DNA of 64,000 nucleotides from Streptomyces scabiei 87.22 (GTDB taxonomy: Bacteria; Actinomycetota; Actinomycetes; Streptomycetales; Streptomycetaceae). Shown here in pieces: positions 50,385-58,255 of the stretch. The notes under the pieces are model-generated. The model did no database searches. It had not been told where the DNA came from and saw only the letters and a program-made list of their open reading frames with translations. The position numbers and the translations under genes are program-made. Numbering within the stretch: the stretch's first letter is position 1; each line of letters opens with the position of its first letter. The stretch is taken from assembly GCF_000091305.1 (NCBI RefSeq), contig NC_013929.1, positions 5,704,001-5,768,000 on the forward strand, written 5' to 3'.

Positions 50385-51908
50385 GTGGGGCGTCAGACGA
50401 GGTCGGTCAAACCTCCTCATGTGTTCGACCGAGGGCCCGAGTGGGAGGCGCTCGTGGCCTTCGCGCACCGCCCCCTGCCGCAGGCCATGCTCGGGGTCGT
50501 CAGCGGTCGGCGCCGGATGGGCAAGACGTATCTGCTGAGGGCCCTGGTCGAACAGCACGGGGGCTTCTACTTCGGGGCCACGGCGGGTACGGCCACGGAG
50601 TCGCTTCGCCAGTTCAGCGCAGCCTTGGCCGAACACGTGGGTTCTCCCGCGTCCTTCTCCTTCGCGACGTGGGACGACGCCATCTCCTACCTCTTCGGGC
50701 TCGCGGCCGAGGGCGAAGAAGGAGAGGGCGAGGCGCGCCCGCGTCTCGTCGTCATCGACGAATTCCCCTATCTGGTGAAGGTCGCCCCCGAACTTCCCTC
50801 TCTCATCCAGCGCGAGATCGATCGGCATCAGACGCGGGTGAGCCGAATGCGGCTACTCCTTTGCGGTTCGGCGATGTCGGTCATGGGTGGGCTGCTGGCG
50901 AGTACGGCCCCCCTCCGGGGCCGGGCGCAGCTCGAACTGGTCGTCAGGCCCTTCGGGTATCGGGCCGCCGCGGAGTTCTGGGGCGTGGCCGAGGACCCCG
51001 CCCTCGCAGCCCGACTGCACGCTGTCGTCGGCGGTACGCCCGCGTATCGCCGCCAGTTCCTGGCGGACGACGTTCCCGAGGGCCTGCCCGCCTTCGACGA
51101 CTGGGTCTGCCGTACCGTCCTCTCTCCGTTCAGCCCCCTTTTCCGTGAGGCGCGTTATCTGCTCGCCGAGGAGGCCGACATCAGGGACACGGCGCTCTAT
51201 CACTCGGTCCTCGCCGCCGTGGCGCAGGGCAACTCGACGCGTGGCGGCATCGCGGGATACATCGGCCGTAAGTCCGTCGACATCTCGCATCCGCTCAACG
51301 TCCTGGAAGACAGCCATCTCCTGGTGCGGGAGTCCGACATCTTCCGGGCGGGCAAATCGCAGTACCGCATCACCGAACCTCTGATCAACTTCTACGAAGC
51401 CGTGATGCGTCCTGCCTGGGCCCGGCTGGAGAGCGGCCAGGCGGCGGAGGTGTGGGAGCAGGCGGCCGAGCGGTTCGCGGCGCAGGTGGCCGGACCGCAC
51501 TTCGAGGCGGTCTGTCGTGAGTATGTGATCGGGCCGGGGCGGTCGTTGCTCAGTACTTCTCTGGGAGAGGTCGGCAGCGGCGTCGTGACCGACTCTGCGG
51601 AGCGACGGCAGTTGCAGGTCGATGTGGCCGTCGTCGAGCCGGGTTCCGGGGGGCGGCGGCCCTCGGTCGGCCTTCTGGGAGAAGCGAAATGGGGCACTGT
51701 CCTCGGAGTCGGCCATCTGGAGCGACTGGACCGGGCCCGTCATCTGCTTGCCCAGAGGGGCTTCGACACGAGTCGCTGCGGGCTGGCCTTCTTCAGCGCG
51801 GCCGGATTCAGTGACGCGTTGCGTACCAAGGCCGAGGAAGGCGGCGTGCTGCTGGTCGGCCTCGATGAACTCTACGGACGGGCCGTGCCGATCGGGTTCC
51901 TGCCCTAG
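50385..51908 (+). CDS. AAA ATPase with DUF234/PD-(D/E)XK-like C-terminal domain
   Basis: A 507-residue archaeal-type ATPase (ATPase_2 family). Walker A GRRRMGKTYLL (41-51), Walker B RLVVIDEFPYLV (about 120-131), sensor-like LLLCGSAMSVMGGLLAST. The central part is winged-helix like, including NSTRGGIAGYIGRKSVDISH and VLEDSHLLVRESDIF. The C-terminal DUF234 region has QLQVDVAVVEPGSG and LLGEAKWGTVLGVGHLERLD, matching the D...ExK layout of PD-(D/E)XK nuclease folds. GTG 50385 follows AAGGAGG. Together with the PglX-like gene it suggests a nucleic-acid-targeting defence module, but interaction is unproven. Confidence 0.85.
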   Translation: MGRQTRSVKPPHVFDRGPEWEALVAFAHRPLPQAMLGVVSGRRRMGKTYLLRALVEQHGGFYFGATAGTATESLRQFSAALAEHVGSPASFSFATWDDAISYLFGLAAEGEEGEGEARPRLVVIDEFPYLVKVAPELPSLIQREIDRHQTRVSRMRLLLCGSAMSVMGGLLASTAPLRGRAQLELVVRPFGYRAAAEFWGVAEDPALAARLHAVVGGTPAYRRQFLADDVPEGLPAFDDWVCRTVLSPFSPLFREARYLLAEEADIRDTALYHSVLAAVAQGNSTRGGIAGYIGRKSVDISHPLNVLEDSHLLVRESDIFRAGKSQYRITEPLINFYEAVMRPAWARLESGQAAEVWEQAAERFAAQVAGPHFEAVCREYVIGPGRSLLSTSLGEVGSGVVTDSAERRQLQVDVAVVEPGSGGRRPSVGLLGEAKWGTVLGVGHLERLDRARHLLAQRGFDTSRCGLAFFSAAGFSDALRTKAEEGGVLLVGLDELYGRAVPIGFLP

Positions 51909-51960
51909 GGTGCCGTCGGTCCGCCCGAGTCTCTTGTGTATTTTCCCCCCATCCGCTGAA

Positions 51961-51975
51961 CTGACGTACCGTCAG
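51961..51975. promoter_or_regulatory. Operator O7
   Basis: CTGACGTACCGTCAG, perfect six-base arms, 29 bp upstream of the DoxX-like gene. It marks the return to the catabolic regulon after the defence-like island. Confidence 0.88.
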
Positions 51976-52004
51976 AAATCCCGCGCGGGCGCGGAAGGGT
52001 GGCG

Positions 52005-52457
52005 ATGTGCGTGGAGACGATCTGGCTCGGCGGTGCCGAGTGGCTGGCCGTGCTGCGTATCGGGCTCGGGCTGTGGTGGCTGGAGAGCTGGCGGCACAAG
52101 GACAAGAAGACGTGGTTCGAGGGCGCCGGGATCGAGTGGGCCGCGGGGGTGGCGGAGAAGCACCGGTGGGGTGCGGTGCGCGGCGGGTTCGACGTGGTCG
52201 TCAAGCCGCGGGCCAAGGCGATGGCGTACGTCGTCGCCTACGCCGAACTCGCCCTCGGGCTGGGGCTGATCCTCGGGTTCCTCACGCCGGTCGCGCTCGT
52301 GGGCGGGCTGCTGCTCAACCTCCTCTATCTCGTGCTGATGATCCACGACTGGGCCGAGCAGGGGCAGAACTCGATGATGGCGCTCATCTCGGTGGTGGGG
52401 CTGTTCGGGATGTCCTGGCAGACGTGGTCGGTCGACAGCGCGCTGGGGTTGTTCTGA
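52005..52457 (+). CDS. DoxX-family membrane protein
   Basis: A 150-residue protein with the DoxX/DoxD fold: four likely helices, including WLAVLRIGLGLWWLESWRHK, MAYVVAYAELALGLGLILGF, TPVALVGGLLLNLLYLVLMI and MALISVVGLFGMSWQTWSVD. DoxX proteins participate in membrane redox or thiosulfate-quinone oxidation in some bacteria, but many function unknown. ATG 52005 follows GGAAGGG; GTG 51999 and GTG 52011 are alternatives. Controlled by O7 and probably cotranscribed with the DUF35 gene that follows 34 bp later. Confidence 0.8.
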   Translation: MCVETIWLGGAEWLAVLRIGLGLWWLESWRHKDKKTWFEGAGIEWAAGVAEKHRWGAVRGGFDVVVKPRAKAMAYVVAYAELALGLGLILGFLTPVALVGGLLLNLLYLVLMIHDWAEQGQNSMMALISVVGLFGMSWQTWSVDSALGLF

Positions 52458-52491
52458 GTTCCCGGGAGGGGTGCGAGGGAAGGGGCGACGG

Positions 52492-52947
52492 ATGAGTGGC
52501 GGCGGTGGGAGCGGCGAGGGCGGGGGCGGTGGCGCGCGGTTCGATCTGCCCGAGGTGGACGGCTTCACGCGTACGTACTGGGACGCCGCTGCCGGCGGGC
52601 GCCTGCTGCTGCGGCGCTGCGGGGCGGCGGCGTGCGGGCGCGCTCATCACTATCCGCGGGAGTTCTGCCCGTACTGCTGGAGCGAGGACGTGCGGTGGGA
52701 GGAGGCGTCCGGGCGCGCCACGCTCTACACCTGGTCCGTCGTGCACCGGAACGACCTGCCGCCCTTCGGGGAGCGGACGCCGTACGTCCCCGCGGTCGTC
52801 GAACTCGCCGAGGGGCCGCGGATGATGACCGAGGTGGTGCCGGAGGAGGGGGTTCCGGAAAGGGGGCTGCGGATGGGGATGGCGTTGGAGGTCGTCTTCC
52901 GGGAGGGCGGGGGTGTCGTGGTGCCCGTATTTCGCGCGCGTCCGTGA
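52492..52947 (+). CDS. DUF35 OB-fold/zinc-ribbon acyl-CoA-associated protein
   Basis: A 151-residue protein with a Gly-rich tail (first ~14 residues), a zinc ribbon LLRRCGAAACGRAHHYPREF followed by CPYCWSEDVRWEE (four Cys), and an OB-fold C-terminus with TWSVVHRNDLPPFGERTPYV. DUF35 proteins form complexes with thiolase-fold enzymes such as Ltp2 and with acyl-CoA hydratases in steroid side-chain catabolism. The Ltp2-like protein at 55586 is the obvious partner, even though it is 2.6 kb away on the other strand and under operator O8. Confidence 0.88.
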   Translation: MSGGGGSGEGGGGGARFDLPEVDGFTRTYWDAAAGGRLLLRRCGAAACGRAHHYPREFCPYCWSEDVRWEEASGRATLYTWSVVHRNDLPPFGERTPYVPAVVELAEGPRMMTEVVPEEGVPERGLRMGMALEVVFREGGGVVVPVFRARP

Positions 52948-52971
52948 GGGGGTGCGCGTTTCAATGGGTGC

Positions 52972-53598
52972 GTGAGCCGTACTGATGAGCGATCCGCCGG
53001 TCCGTACCCCGACCCTCCCCCGCCGTCCTCCGGCGAGCTGCCGCACGGGCACGGCCTGCGGCTGTGCGCGTGGGACCCGGAGTCCGACGCGGACGTGGAG
53101 GCGTGGTTCCGCGGGCGGGCCGACCCCGACTTCCGGCGGTGGAACACCCCCCTGGCGCTGGACGAGGATCTCGACGGCGCCCGGGAGTCCCTCCGGCTGC
53201 GGACCGAGTCCGACGCGGAGGGGAAGACCGTGTCCTTCCGGGTCGCGGACGCGGAGAGTGGTGTGACGCTGGGGCAGGTCGGGTTGAGCGGGATCGACAT
53301 GTCCCTGCGCAGGGCCGTCGTCGGCTACTGGGTGCTGCCCGAGGCCCGCGGCCGCCGGGTCGCCACCCGCGCCCTCGACCTCGCCGCCCGCTGGACCCTC
53401 ACCGACTTCGGCATCCACCGGCTCGAACTCGACCATGTCGTCGGCCATGCCGCGTCCTGCCGGGTCGCCGAGCTGTGCGGGTTCCCGTACGAGGGGACCA
53501 TGCGCGGGGCGTCGTTCGAAGAGGAGCGCCACGACGCCTTCCGGGACGCCCATCTGCACGCACGGCTGGCCACCGACCCGGCACCGGAAGGACTGTGA
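52972..53598 (+). CDS. GNAT-family N-acetyltransferase
   Basis: A 208-residue acetyltransferase of the RimJ/RimL type: LRLCAWDPESDADVEAWFRG, SLRRAVVGYWVLPEARGRRV (acetyl-CoA-binding core), ATRALDLAARWTLTDFGIHR, ELDHVVGHAASCRVAELCGF and PYEGTMRGASFEEERHDAFR. It could acetylate protein N-termini or a small molecule. GTG 52972 is 24 bp after the DUF35 stop; its stop overlaps the next gene start by one base. Its link to the catabolic pathway is positional only. Confidence 0.85.
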   Translation: MSRTDERSAGPYPDPPPPSSGELPHGHGLRLCAWDPESDADVEAWFRGRADPDFRRWNTPLALDEDLDGARESLRLRTESDAEGKTVSFRVADAESGVTLGQVGLSGIDMSLRRAVVGYWVLPEARGRRVATRALDLAARWTLTDFGIHRLELDHVVGHAASCRVAELCGFPYEGTMRGASFEEERHDAFRDAHLHARLATDPAPEGL

Positions 53599-54392
53599 TG
53601 AGCACGGACGACCACTCCGCCCACGAGTTGGCGTACGAGAACATCGACGACCCCGACGGCTACTTCGGCGAGGCCGTCGCCGCGCACTACGACGACCCGT
53701 CCTCCCCCGTGTTCGGGGCGGAGGCGGTCGACCCGGCCGTGGAGCTGATCGCCGGGCTCGCGGGCGGGCCCGGCGGGGACGCGCGGGCGCTGGAGTTCGG
53801 GATCGGCACCGGGCGGATCGCGCTGCCGCTCGCCCGGCGCGGTGTGCCGGTGCACGGCATCGACCTGTCCCGGGCCATGGTGGAGCGGATGCGGGCCAAG
53901 CCGGGCGGCGCGGACATCGGCGTCACCCTCGGGGACTTCGCCACGACCCGGGTGGACGGTCCCGGCTTCACCGTCGCCTACCTCGTCTTCAACACGATCA
54001 ACAACCTCACCACGCAGGACGCCCAGGTGGACTGCTTCCGCAACGCCGCCGCGCATCTCCTGCCCGGCGGCCGCTTCGTGATCGAGGTCGGGGTGCCGGA
54101 CCTGCGGCGGCTGCCGCCCGGGCAGAACGCGGTGCCGTTCCATGTCGGGCCGACGCGGCTGGGGTTCGACACGTACGACGTGGCGACGCAGGGGATGCGG
54201 TCGCACCACATGGTCGTCGTAGAGGGGCGGCCGGTGTACCGCTCGATCCCCTTCCGGTACGTCTGGCCGGCCGAACTCGATCTGATGGCCCGGCTGGCCG
54301 GCCTGCGGCTGCGCAACCGCTGGGAGGGATGGAAGGGCGAGCCGTTCACGAACGACAGCACAGGGCACGTGTCCGTGTGGGAGAAGGTCTGA
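53598..54392 (+). CDS. SAM-dependent methyltransferase
   Basis: A 264-residue class-I methyltransferase. Motif I is ALEFGIGTGRIALPLARRGV; the following HGIDLSRAMVERMRAKPGG and VAYLVFNTINNLTTQDAQVD give motifs II and IV, and AAHLLPGGRFVIEVGVPDLR motif VI. The N-terminal YENIDDPDGYFGEAVAAHYD resembles small-molecule methyltransferases. TGATG overlap with the GNAT gene implies translational coupling. Substrate unknown. Confidence 0.87.
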   Translation: MSTDDHSAHELAYENIDDPDGYFGEAVAAHYDDPSSPVFGAEAVDPAVELIAGLAGGPGGDARALEFGIGTGRIALPLARRGVPVHGIDLSRAMVERMRAKPGGADIGVTLGDFATTRVDGPGFTVAYLVFNTINNLTTQDAQVDCFRNAAAHLLPGGRFVIEVGVPDLRRLPPGQNAVPFHVGPTRLGFDTYDVATQGMRSHHMVVVEGRPVYRSIPFRYVWPAELDLMARLAGLRLRNRWEGWKGEPFTNDSTGHVSVWEKV

Positions 54393-54441
54393 GCGGTCCG
54401 CGGGGGTGCCCTCCGCGCGCCCCCGCGGCCCACTGCGCCAA

Positions 54442-54576
54442 GGCCACCCCGTCCGTCACGGCCACCCCGGCCACCCCGTCCGTCACGGCCACCCCGGCCA
54501 CCCCGTCCGTCACGGCCACCCCGGCCACCCCGTCCGTCACGGCCACCCCGTCCGTCACGGCCACCCCGTCCGTCAC
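54442..54576. repeat. Minisatellite: 27 bp x3 then 18 bp x3
   Basis: Units are built from the 9-mers GGCCACCCC and GTCCGTCAC. Three 27 bp units (54442-54522) are followed by three 18 bp units (54523-54576). The last unit contains the PdxH-paralogue stop codon. Confidence 0.85.
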
Positions 54577-55286
54577 GGCCAGAGCAGCTCCGTGACCCAG
54601 CCGTCGCCCTCCCGCCGGTAGTTCAGGCGTACGTGCCGCCGTCGGGCGTCGCCCTGGAAGAACTCCACCTCGTCCGGCTCCACGACGTACGCCGTCCAGG
54701 AGGGCACGGCGACGTCCGGCTCGCGCTCGGCGCGTTCCCAGGCGGCCTGGGAGGCGCGTTCCAGCTCCTCGTACGCGGGCAGCACCTCGCTCTGGTGGCC
54801 CACGAGGGCGGCGGCCAGCGCGCCCGTCGAGCGGGCGTGCAGGTCGGCGTGGGCGACCTCGGCGGGCTGGACCGTGACGCCGCCCCGCACCCGGACCTGA
54901 CGGCCGAGGAGGGGCCAGTAGAAGCCGAGGGAGGCGTACGGGCGGGCCGCGAGGTGGCGTCCCTTGCGGCTGCCGGCGTGGGAGGCGAAGTGCCAGCCGT
55001 GCGCGTCCACGTCGTGCAGCATCACCGTACGGACGTCCGGTCGGCCCTCCGCGTCCGCCGTGGCCAGCGACATCGTGTGCGGCTCCACCTCCCCGGCCCC
55101 CACGACCTCGCCGAACCAGGCGGCGAAGAGCGCCACGGGTTCGGCCGGGGCCGCCGCCGGGTCGAACAACGGCAGCGCACTGACCTGCGGATCCCAGACC
55201 CGCAGACCCCGCAGGGCCTGGACGAGATCGGACGGCGGGGCGGGGGCCGGGGACGCGGGCCCCGACGGGGCGGGAGGTTCGATCAT
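54573..55286 (-). CDS. PdxH-family FMN-binding oxidase paralogue
   Basis: A 237-residue protein of the pyridoxamine 5'-phosphate oxidase family, diverged from the pdxH at 5798. Family blocks are recognisable (AEGRPDVRTVMLHDVDAHGW, FASHAGSRKGRHLAARPYAS, LLGRQVRVRGGVTVQPAE, DEVEFFQGDARRRHVRLNYR), but the Lys/Tyr-rich FMN site of true PdxH is changed (MLHDVDAHGW instead of LMKAYDARGF). It may oxidise another amine or serve as a flavin-dependent oxidoreductase. The 3' end runs into one minisatellite, and a second lies just upstream of its start. Confidence 0.8.
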   Translation of the reverse strand: MIEPPAPSGPASPAPAPPSDLVQALRGLRVWDPQVSALPLFDPAAAPAEPVALFAAWFGEVVGAGEVEPHTMSLATADAEGRPDVRTVMLHDVDAHGWHFASHAGSRKGRHLAARPYASLGFYWPLLGRQVRVRGGVTVQPAEVAHADLHARSTGALAAALVGHQSEVLPAYEELERASQAAWERAEREPDVAVPSWTAYVVEPDEVEFFQGDARRRHVRLNYRREGDGWVTELLWP

Positions 55287-55318
55287 GGGTGGGACGGTCT
55301 CACACCGTGCCCGGGGCG

Positions 55319-55525
55319 GACGAGACCCGTCGCCCGGGGTGCACGTGATCCGTCGCGCGGGGCGGACGAGACCCGTCGCGCGGGGCGGACGTGATCCGTC
55401 GCGCGGGGCGGACGAGACCCGTTACCCGGGGCGGACGTGATCCGTCGCGCGGGGCGGACGTGATCCGTTACCCGGGGTGCACGAGACCCGTCACCCCGAG
55501 CGCATGAGACCCGTCACCCGGGGCG
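55319..55525. repeat. Nine-unit 23 bp minisatellite
   Basis: Nine contiguous 23 bp units, in two alternating types (GACGAGACCCGTCGCGCGGG and GACGTGATCCGTCGCGCGGG, each plus GCG or a variant). There are no spacers, so it is not a CRISPR array. Confidence 0.9.
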
Positions 55526-55585
55526 CACGCGCCTACGCGCCCAGCGGCTTCACCTGTGGCACCGGGCGGGAACGCCGGCCCGCCC

Positions 55586-56809
55586 TCACCCCCGCCCCAG
55601 CACCACCGTCCCCGACGAGCAGAACCAGCCGCCCGTCCCCGACGCGACGGCCAGGCGGGGCGGGGTGCCGTCGGAGGTGGGGATCTGGTGGGGGCCCGCC
55701 TCGCCGCGCAGCTGGCGTACGGCCTCCACGAGCAGGAACAGGCCGCGCATGCCGGGGTGCTGGGCGGAGAGGCCGCCGCCGTCGGTGTTGACCGGCAGGT
55801 CACCGGTCAGGGTCAGGCGGCCCTTCTCCACGAAGGCCCCGCCCTCGCCCTTCGCGCAGAACCCGAGGTCCTCCAGGGTCACGAGGGTCATGTAGGTGAA
55901 GGCGTCGTAGATCTCGGCGAAGTCGATCTCGGCGGGGCGCACGCCCGCTCGTTCGAAGGCGAGGCGGCCGCTGACCGCCGCCGGGGAGACCGTGAAGTCC
56001 GGCCACTCGGACATGGTCGTGTGGGAGGTGTACTCGCCGGTGCCGAGGATCCAGACGGGCGTGGCCGGCCGGCAGTCCCGTACGTACTCCTCGGCCGCCA
56101 GCAGGACAGCCGCGCCGCCGTCGGAACGTATGCAGCAGTGGAGCTTGGTGAACGGGTCCGCGATCGGGGTGGAGGACAGCACGTCGTCGACGGTGATCGG
56201 CGTGCGGAACATGGCCTCGGGGTTGGCCGCAGCGTTCGACCGGGCCTGTACGGCGACGGAGGCCAGCTGTTCCAGGGTCGTCCCGTACTCGTGCATATGG
56301 CGGCGCGCGGCCATGGCGTACTTGGAGATCAGGGTGTGCCCGTACGGGACCTCGAACTGCAGGGGGCCGCGCGCCCCGAAGGAGAGGTTGCCGGTGCGGC
56401 GGCCCGCCCGGATGTCCGCGCGGGCGGTGGAGCCGTAGACGAGGAGGACGACGTTCGCGTGCCCGGCGGCGATCGCGTCCGCCGCGTGCGCGGCCATGAC
56501 CTCCCAGGTCGCGCCGCCGACCGAGGTGGAGTCCACCCAGGTGGGCCGCAGGCCCAGGTACTCGGCCACCTCCACCGGGGCCAGCGTGCCGAGGCCGGCG
56601 GAGGCGAGGCCGTCGACGGCCGTGTGCTCCAGTCCCGCGTCGGCGAGGGCCCGGCGGGCGGCCTGTGCGTGGAGCGCGTACGGGGTGGCGTCGTCCACCC
56701 GGCCGCAGTCGGACAGCGCGGCACCGACGATCGCGACCTTCCGGCCGCCGCCTCGCCGTGCCGTGTCATGAGGGCCACCGGATCCGGAAGGAGCGGGCGC
56801 AGCGGTCAT
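55586..56809 (-). CDS. Thiolase-fold protein lacking catalytic Cys (Ltp2/SCP-x-like aldolase candidate)
   Basis: A 407-residue thiolase-superfamily protein. The N-terminal nucleophile site reads DSTSVGGATWEV where thiolases have NxxCxSG, so the Cys is replaced and ordinary thiolysis is unlikely. Other blocks are preserved: LHCCIRSDGGAAVLLAAEEY, PAEIDFAEIYDAFTYMTLVT and NTDGGGLSAQHPGMRGLFLL. This is the pattern of Ltp2-type retro-aldolases that cleave 17-hydroxy steroid side-chain CoA esters with a DUF35 partner. ATG 56809 sits only five bases from operator O8 and has no clear RBS, suggesting leaderless or tightly operator-linked initiation. Confidence 0.87.
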   Translation of the reverse strand: MTAAPAPSGSGGPHDTARRGGGRKVAIVGAALSDCGRVDDATPYALHAQAARRALADAGLEHTAVDGLASAGLGTLAPVEVAEYLGLRPTWVDSTSVGGATWEVMAAHAADAIAAGHANVVLLVYGSTARADIRAGRRTGNLSFGARGPLQFEVPYGHTLISKYAMAARRHMHEYGTTLEQLASVAVQARSNAAANPEAMFRTPITVDDVLSSTPIADPFTKLHCCIRSDGGAAVLLAAEEYVRDCRPATPVWILGTGEYTSHTTMSEWPDFTVSPAAVSGRLAFERAGVRPAEIDFAEIYDAFTYMTLVTLEDLGFCAKGEGGAFVEKGRLTLTGDLPVNTDGGGLSAQHPGMRGLFLLVEAVRQLRGEAGPHQIPTSDGTPPRLAVASGTGGWFCSSGTVVLGRG

Positions 56810-56813
56810 GGAT

Positions 56814-56828
56814 CTGACGGTACATCAG
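56814..56828. promoter_or_regulatory. Operator O8
   Basis: CTGACGGTACATCAG, one mismatch, ends 5 bp before the Ltp2-like start codon on the minus strand; flanking ATCTGA/TCAGAT matches O2. Confidence 0.82.
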
Positions 56829-56874
56829 ATGGGCGGGTCGGCAACCCTGTGCTTCGGCGGTCTTCCGCCCTAAT

Positions 56875-56889
56875 ATGACGGACCGTCAG
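56875..56889. promoter_or_regulatory. Operator O9
   Basis: ATGACGGACCGTCAG, one mismatch, 37 bp upstream of the small-type acyl-CoA dehydrogenase start and 61 bp centre-to-centre from O8. Confidence 0.82.
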
Positions 56890-56926
56890 ATCAGGTTGAC
56901 GATGGGGGAGTGGAAGGGGGACCGCC

Positions 56927-58255
56927 ATGGACGCCCGCTTCACCGCCGAGCAGGAGGAGATCCGGCGCACGGTACGGGAGTTGCTGCTCAAGCGCTGCGG
57001 CCCGGAGGAGGTCCGGTCCGCTGTGCGGACGGAAGAGGGGTACGACCCCGGCCTCTGGCTCGCCTTCTCCGAACAGCTCGGGCTGCCGGGGCTCGCACTC
57101 CCCGAGGCGTACGGCGGTGTCGGCTGCTCCGCGACCGAACTCGCTCTGACGAGCGAGGAGTTGGGACGTGCCCTCGCGCCCTCCCCGCTGCTGTCCACCG
57201 CCGTTCTCGTCGCTCCCCTGATCCTCGCCCTCGGCACGGAGCCGCAGCGCGCCGCACTGCTGCCCCGCCTCGCCACGGGCAGGCTCACCGCGGCCCTCGC
57301 CGTACCGGGCACCGCACTCGCCGCCGCCCTGGCCCTGACCTGCGACAACGGAGGATCGTGGGCCGGTGGCGGCCGGGCCGGCGGCATCCAGGCGCGACGC
57401 GTCGGGGACGGGTGGCGGCTCTACGGGGAGGCCGGGCAGGTCCTCGACGGGCACAGCGCGGGGCTGCTGCTCGTGGCCGCGCACACCGGGGGCTACGCCC
57501 GGTCGCGGACGCTGCTGTTCCTCGTGCGGGCGCCGCGCAGTGAGACGGGGGAGGCAGGATCCGGCGAGGGTCTCGTACGGGTGCGGCAGACCTCCATCGA
57601 CGAGACACGGCCGGTGGCCCGGCTCGAACTGCGCGATGTACAGGCCGAGTTGCTCGGTGAGGAGGCCGGGGCCGGTGCGGGCGCCGATGTCCGCGTGCTG
57701 TCGGCCCTGGCCGGGGCCGGGGACGCGGCCGCCGCCGTGCTCGCGGCGGAGGCCGTGGGAGCCGCCGACCGGGCGCTGGAGCGGACGGTCGCCCACGCGC
57801 GGCAGCGGGAGCAGTTCGGGCGGCCGATCGGGTCGTTCCAGGCGGTGAAGCACCGGCTCGCCGATGTGTACGTGCGCGTGCGGGCGGCCCGGTCGGCGGC
57901 GTACTACGCCGCCTGGGCCGCCGCCGCGCGGCCTGGCGGGCCGGGCGGAGCGGGCGGCGGGGAGCGGGTCGGCGGGCTGGCGCTCGCGCAGGCGCTGGAG
58001 GCGTTGCGGGTGGCGGCGGGGGAAGCGATCCAGCTGCACGGGGGCATCGGGTTCACCTGGGAACACGAGGCGCAGCTGTACTTCAAGCGGGCGGCGGGGG
58101 ACGAGGCGCTCTTCGGGCCGGTGCACCGGCTGCGGGGGCGGGCGGCCGAGACGGCGGGGATCTTCCCGGCCGGCCGGGCGGGTATCTTCACGGCCGACGG
58201 GACGGGGGTCCTCACGGCCGACGGGCCGGACGAGCGAAGGGTGGTGCGGGGCTGA
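56927..58255 (+). CDS. Acyl-CoA dehydrogenase, small-subunit type, with repetitive C-terminal extension
   Basis: A 442-residue diverged acyl-CoA dehydrogenase. N-terminal FTAEQEEIRRTVRELLLKRC, then a loose middle region, and the C-terminal helical domain ARQREQFGRPIGSFQAVKHR and IQLHGGIGFTWEHEAQLYFK. The GGIGFTWE ending is typical of small partners of heteromeric enzymes, here most plausibly pairing with the large dehydrogenase at 37756. The last ~40 residues are an unusual repeat of GIFPAGRAGIFTADGTG type. ATG 56927 is downstream of O9. It is coupled to the Ddn gene by a TGATG overlap. Confidence 0.85.
   Translation: MDARFTAEQEEIRRTVRELLLKRCGPEEVRSAVRTEEGYDPGLWLAFSEQLGLPGLALPEAYGGVGCSATELALTSEELGRALAPSPLLSTAVLVAPLILALGTEPQRAALLPRLATGRLTAALAVPGTALAAALALTCDNGGSWAGGGRAGGIQARRVGDGWRLYGEAGQVLDGHSAGLLLVAAHTGGYARSRTLLFLVRAPRSETGEAGSGEGLVRVRQTSIDETRPVARLELRDVQAELLGEEAGAGAGADVRVLSALAGAGDAAAAVLAAEAVGAADRALERTVAHARQREQFGRPIGSFQAVKHRLADVYVRVRAARSAAYYAAWAAAARPGGPGGAGGGERVGGLALAQALEALRVAAGEAIQLHGGIGFTWEHEAQLYFKRAAGDEALFGPVHRLRGRAAETAGIFPAGRAGIFTADGTGVLTADGPDERRVVRG

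Noticed and set aside
46343..51908. Complete BREX-2 (Pgl) system
   Set aside because: Only a PglX-type gene is present; no PglW kinase, PglY ATPase, PglZ phosphatase or BrxHI was found, and the AAA ATPase is of the DUF234 type rather than BrxD.
55319..55525. Possible CRISPR array
   Set aside because: Units are contiguous 23 bp repeats with no spacers and no cas genes nearby.
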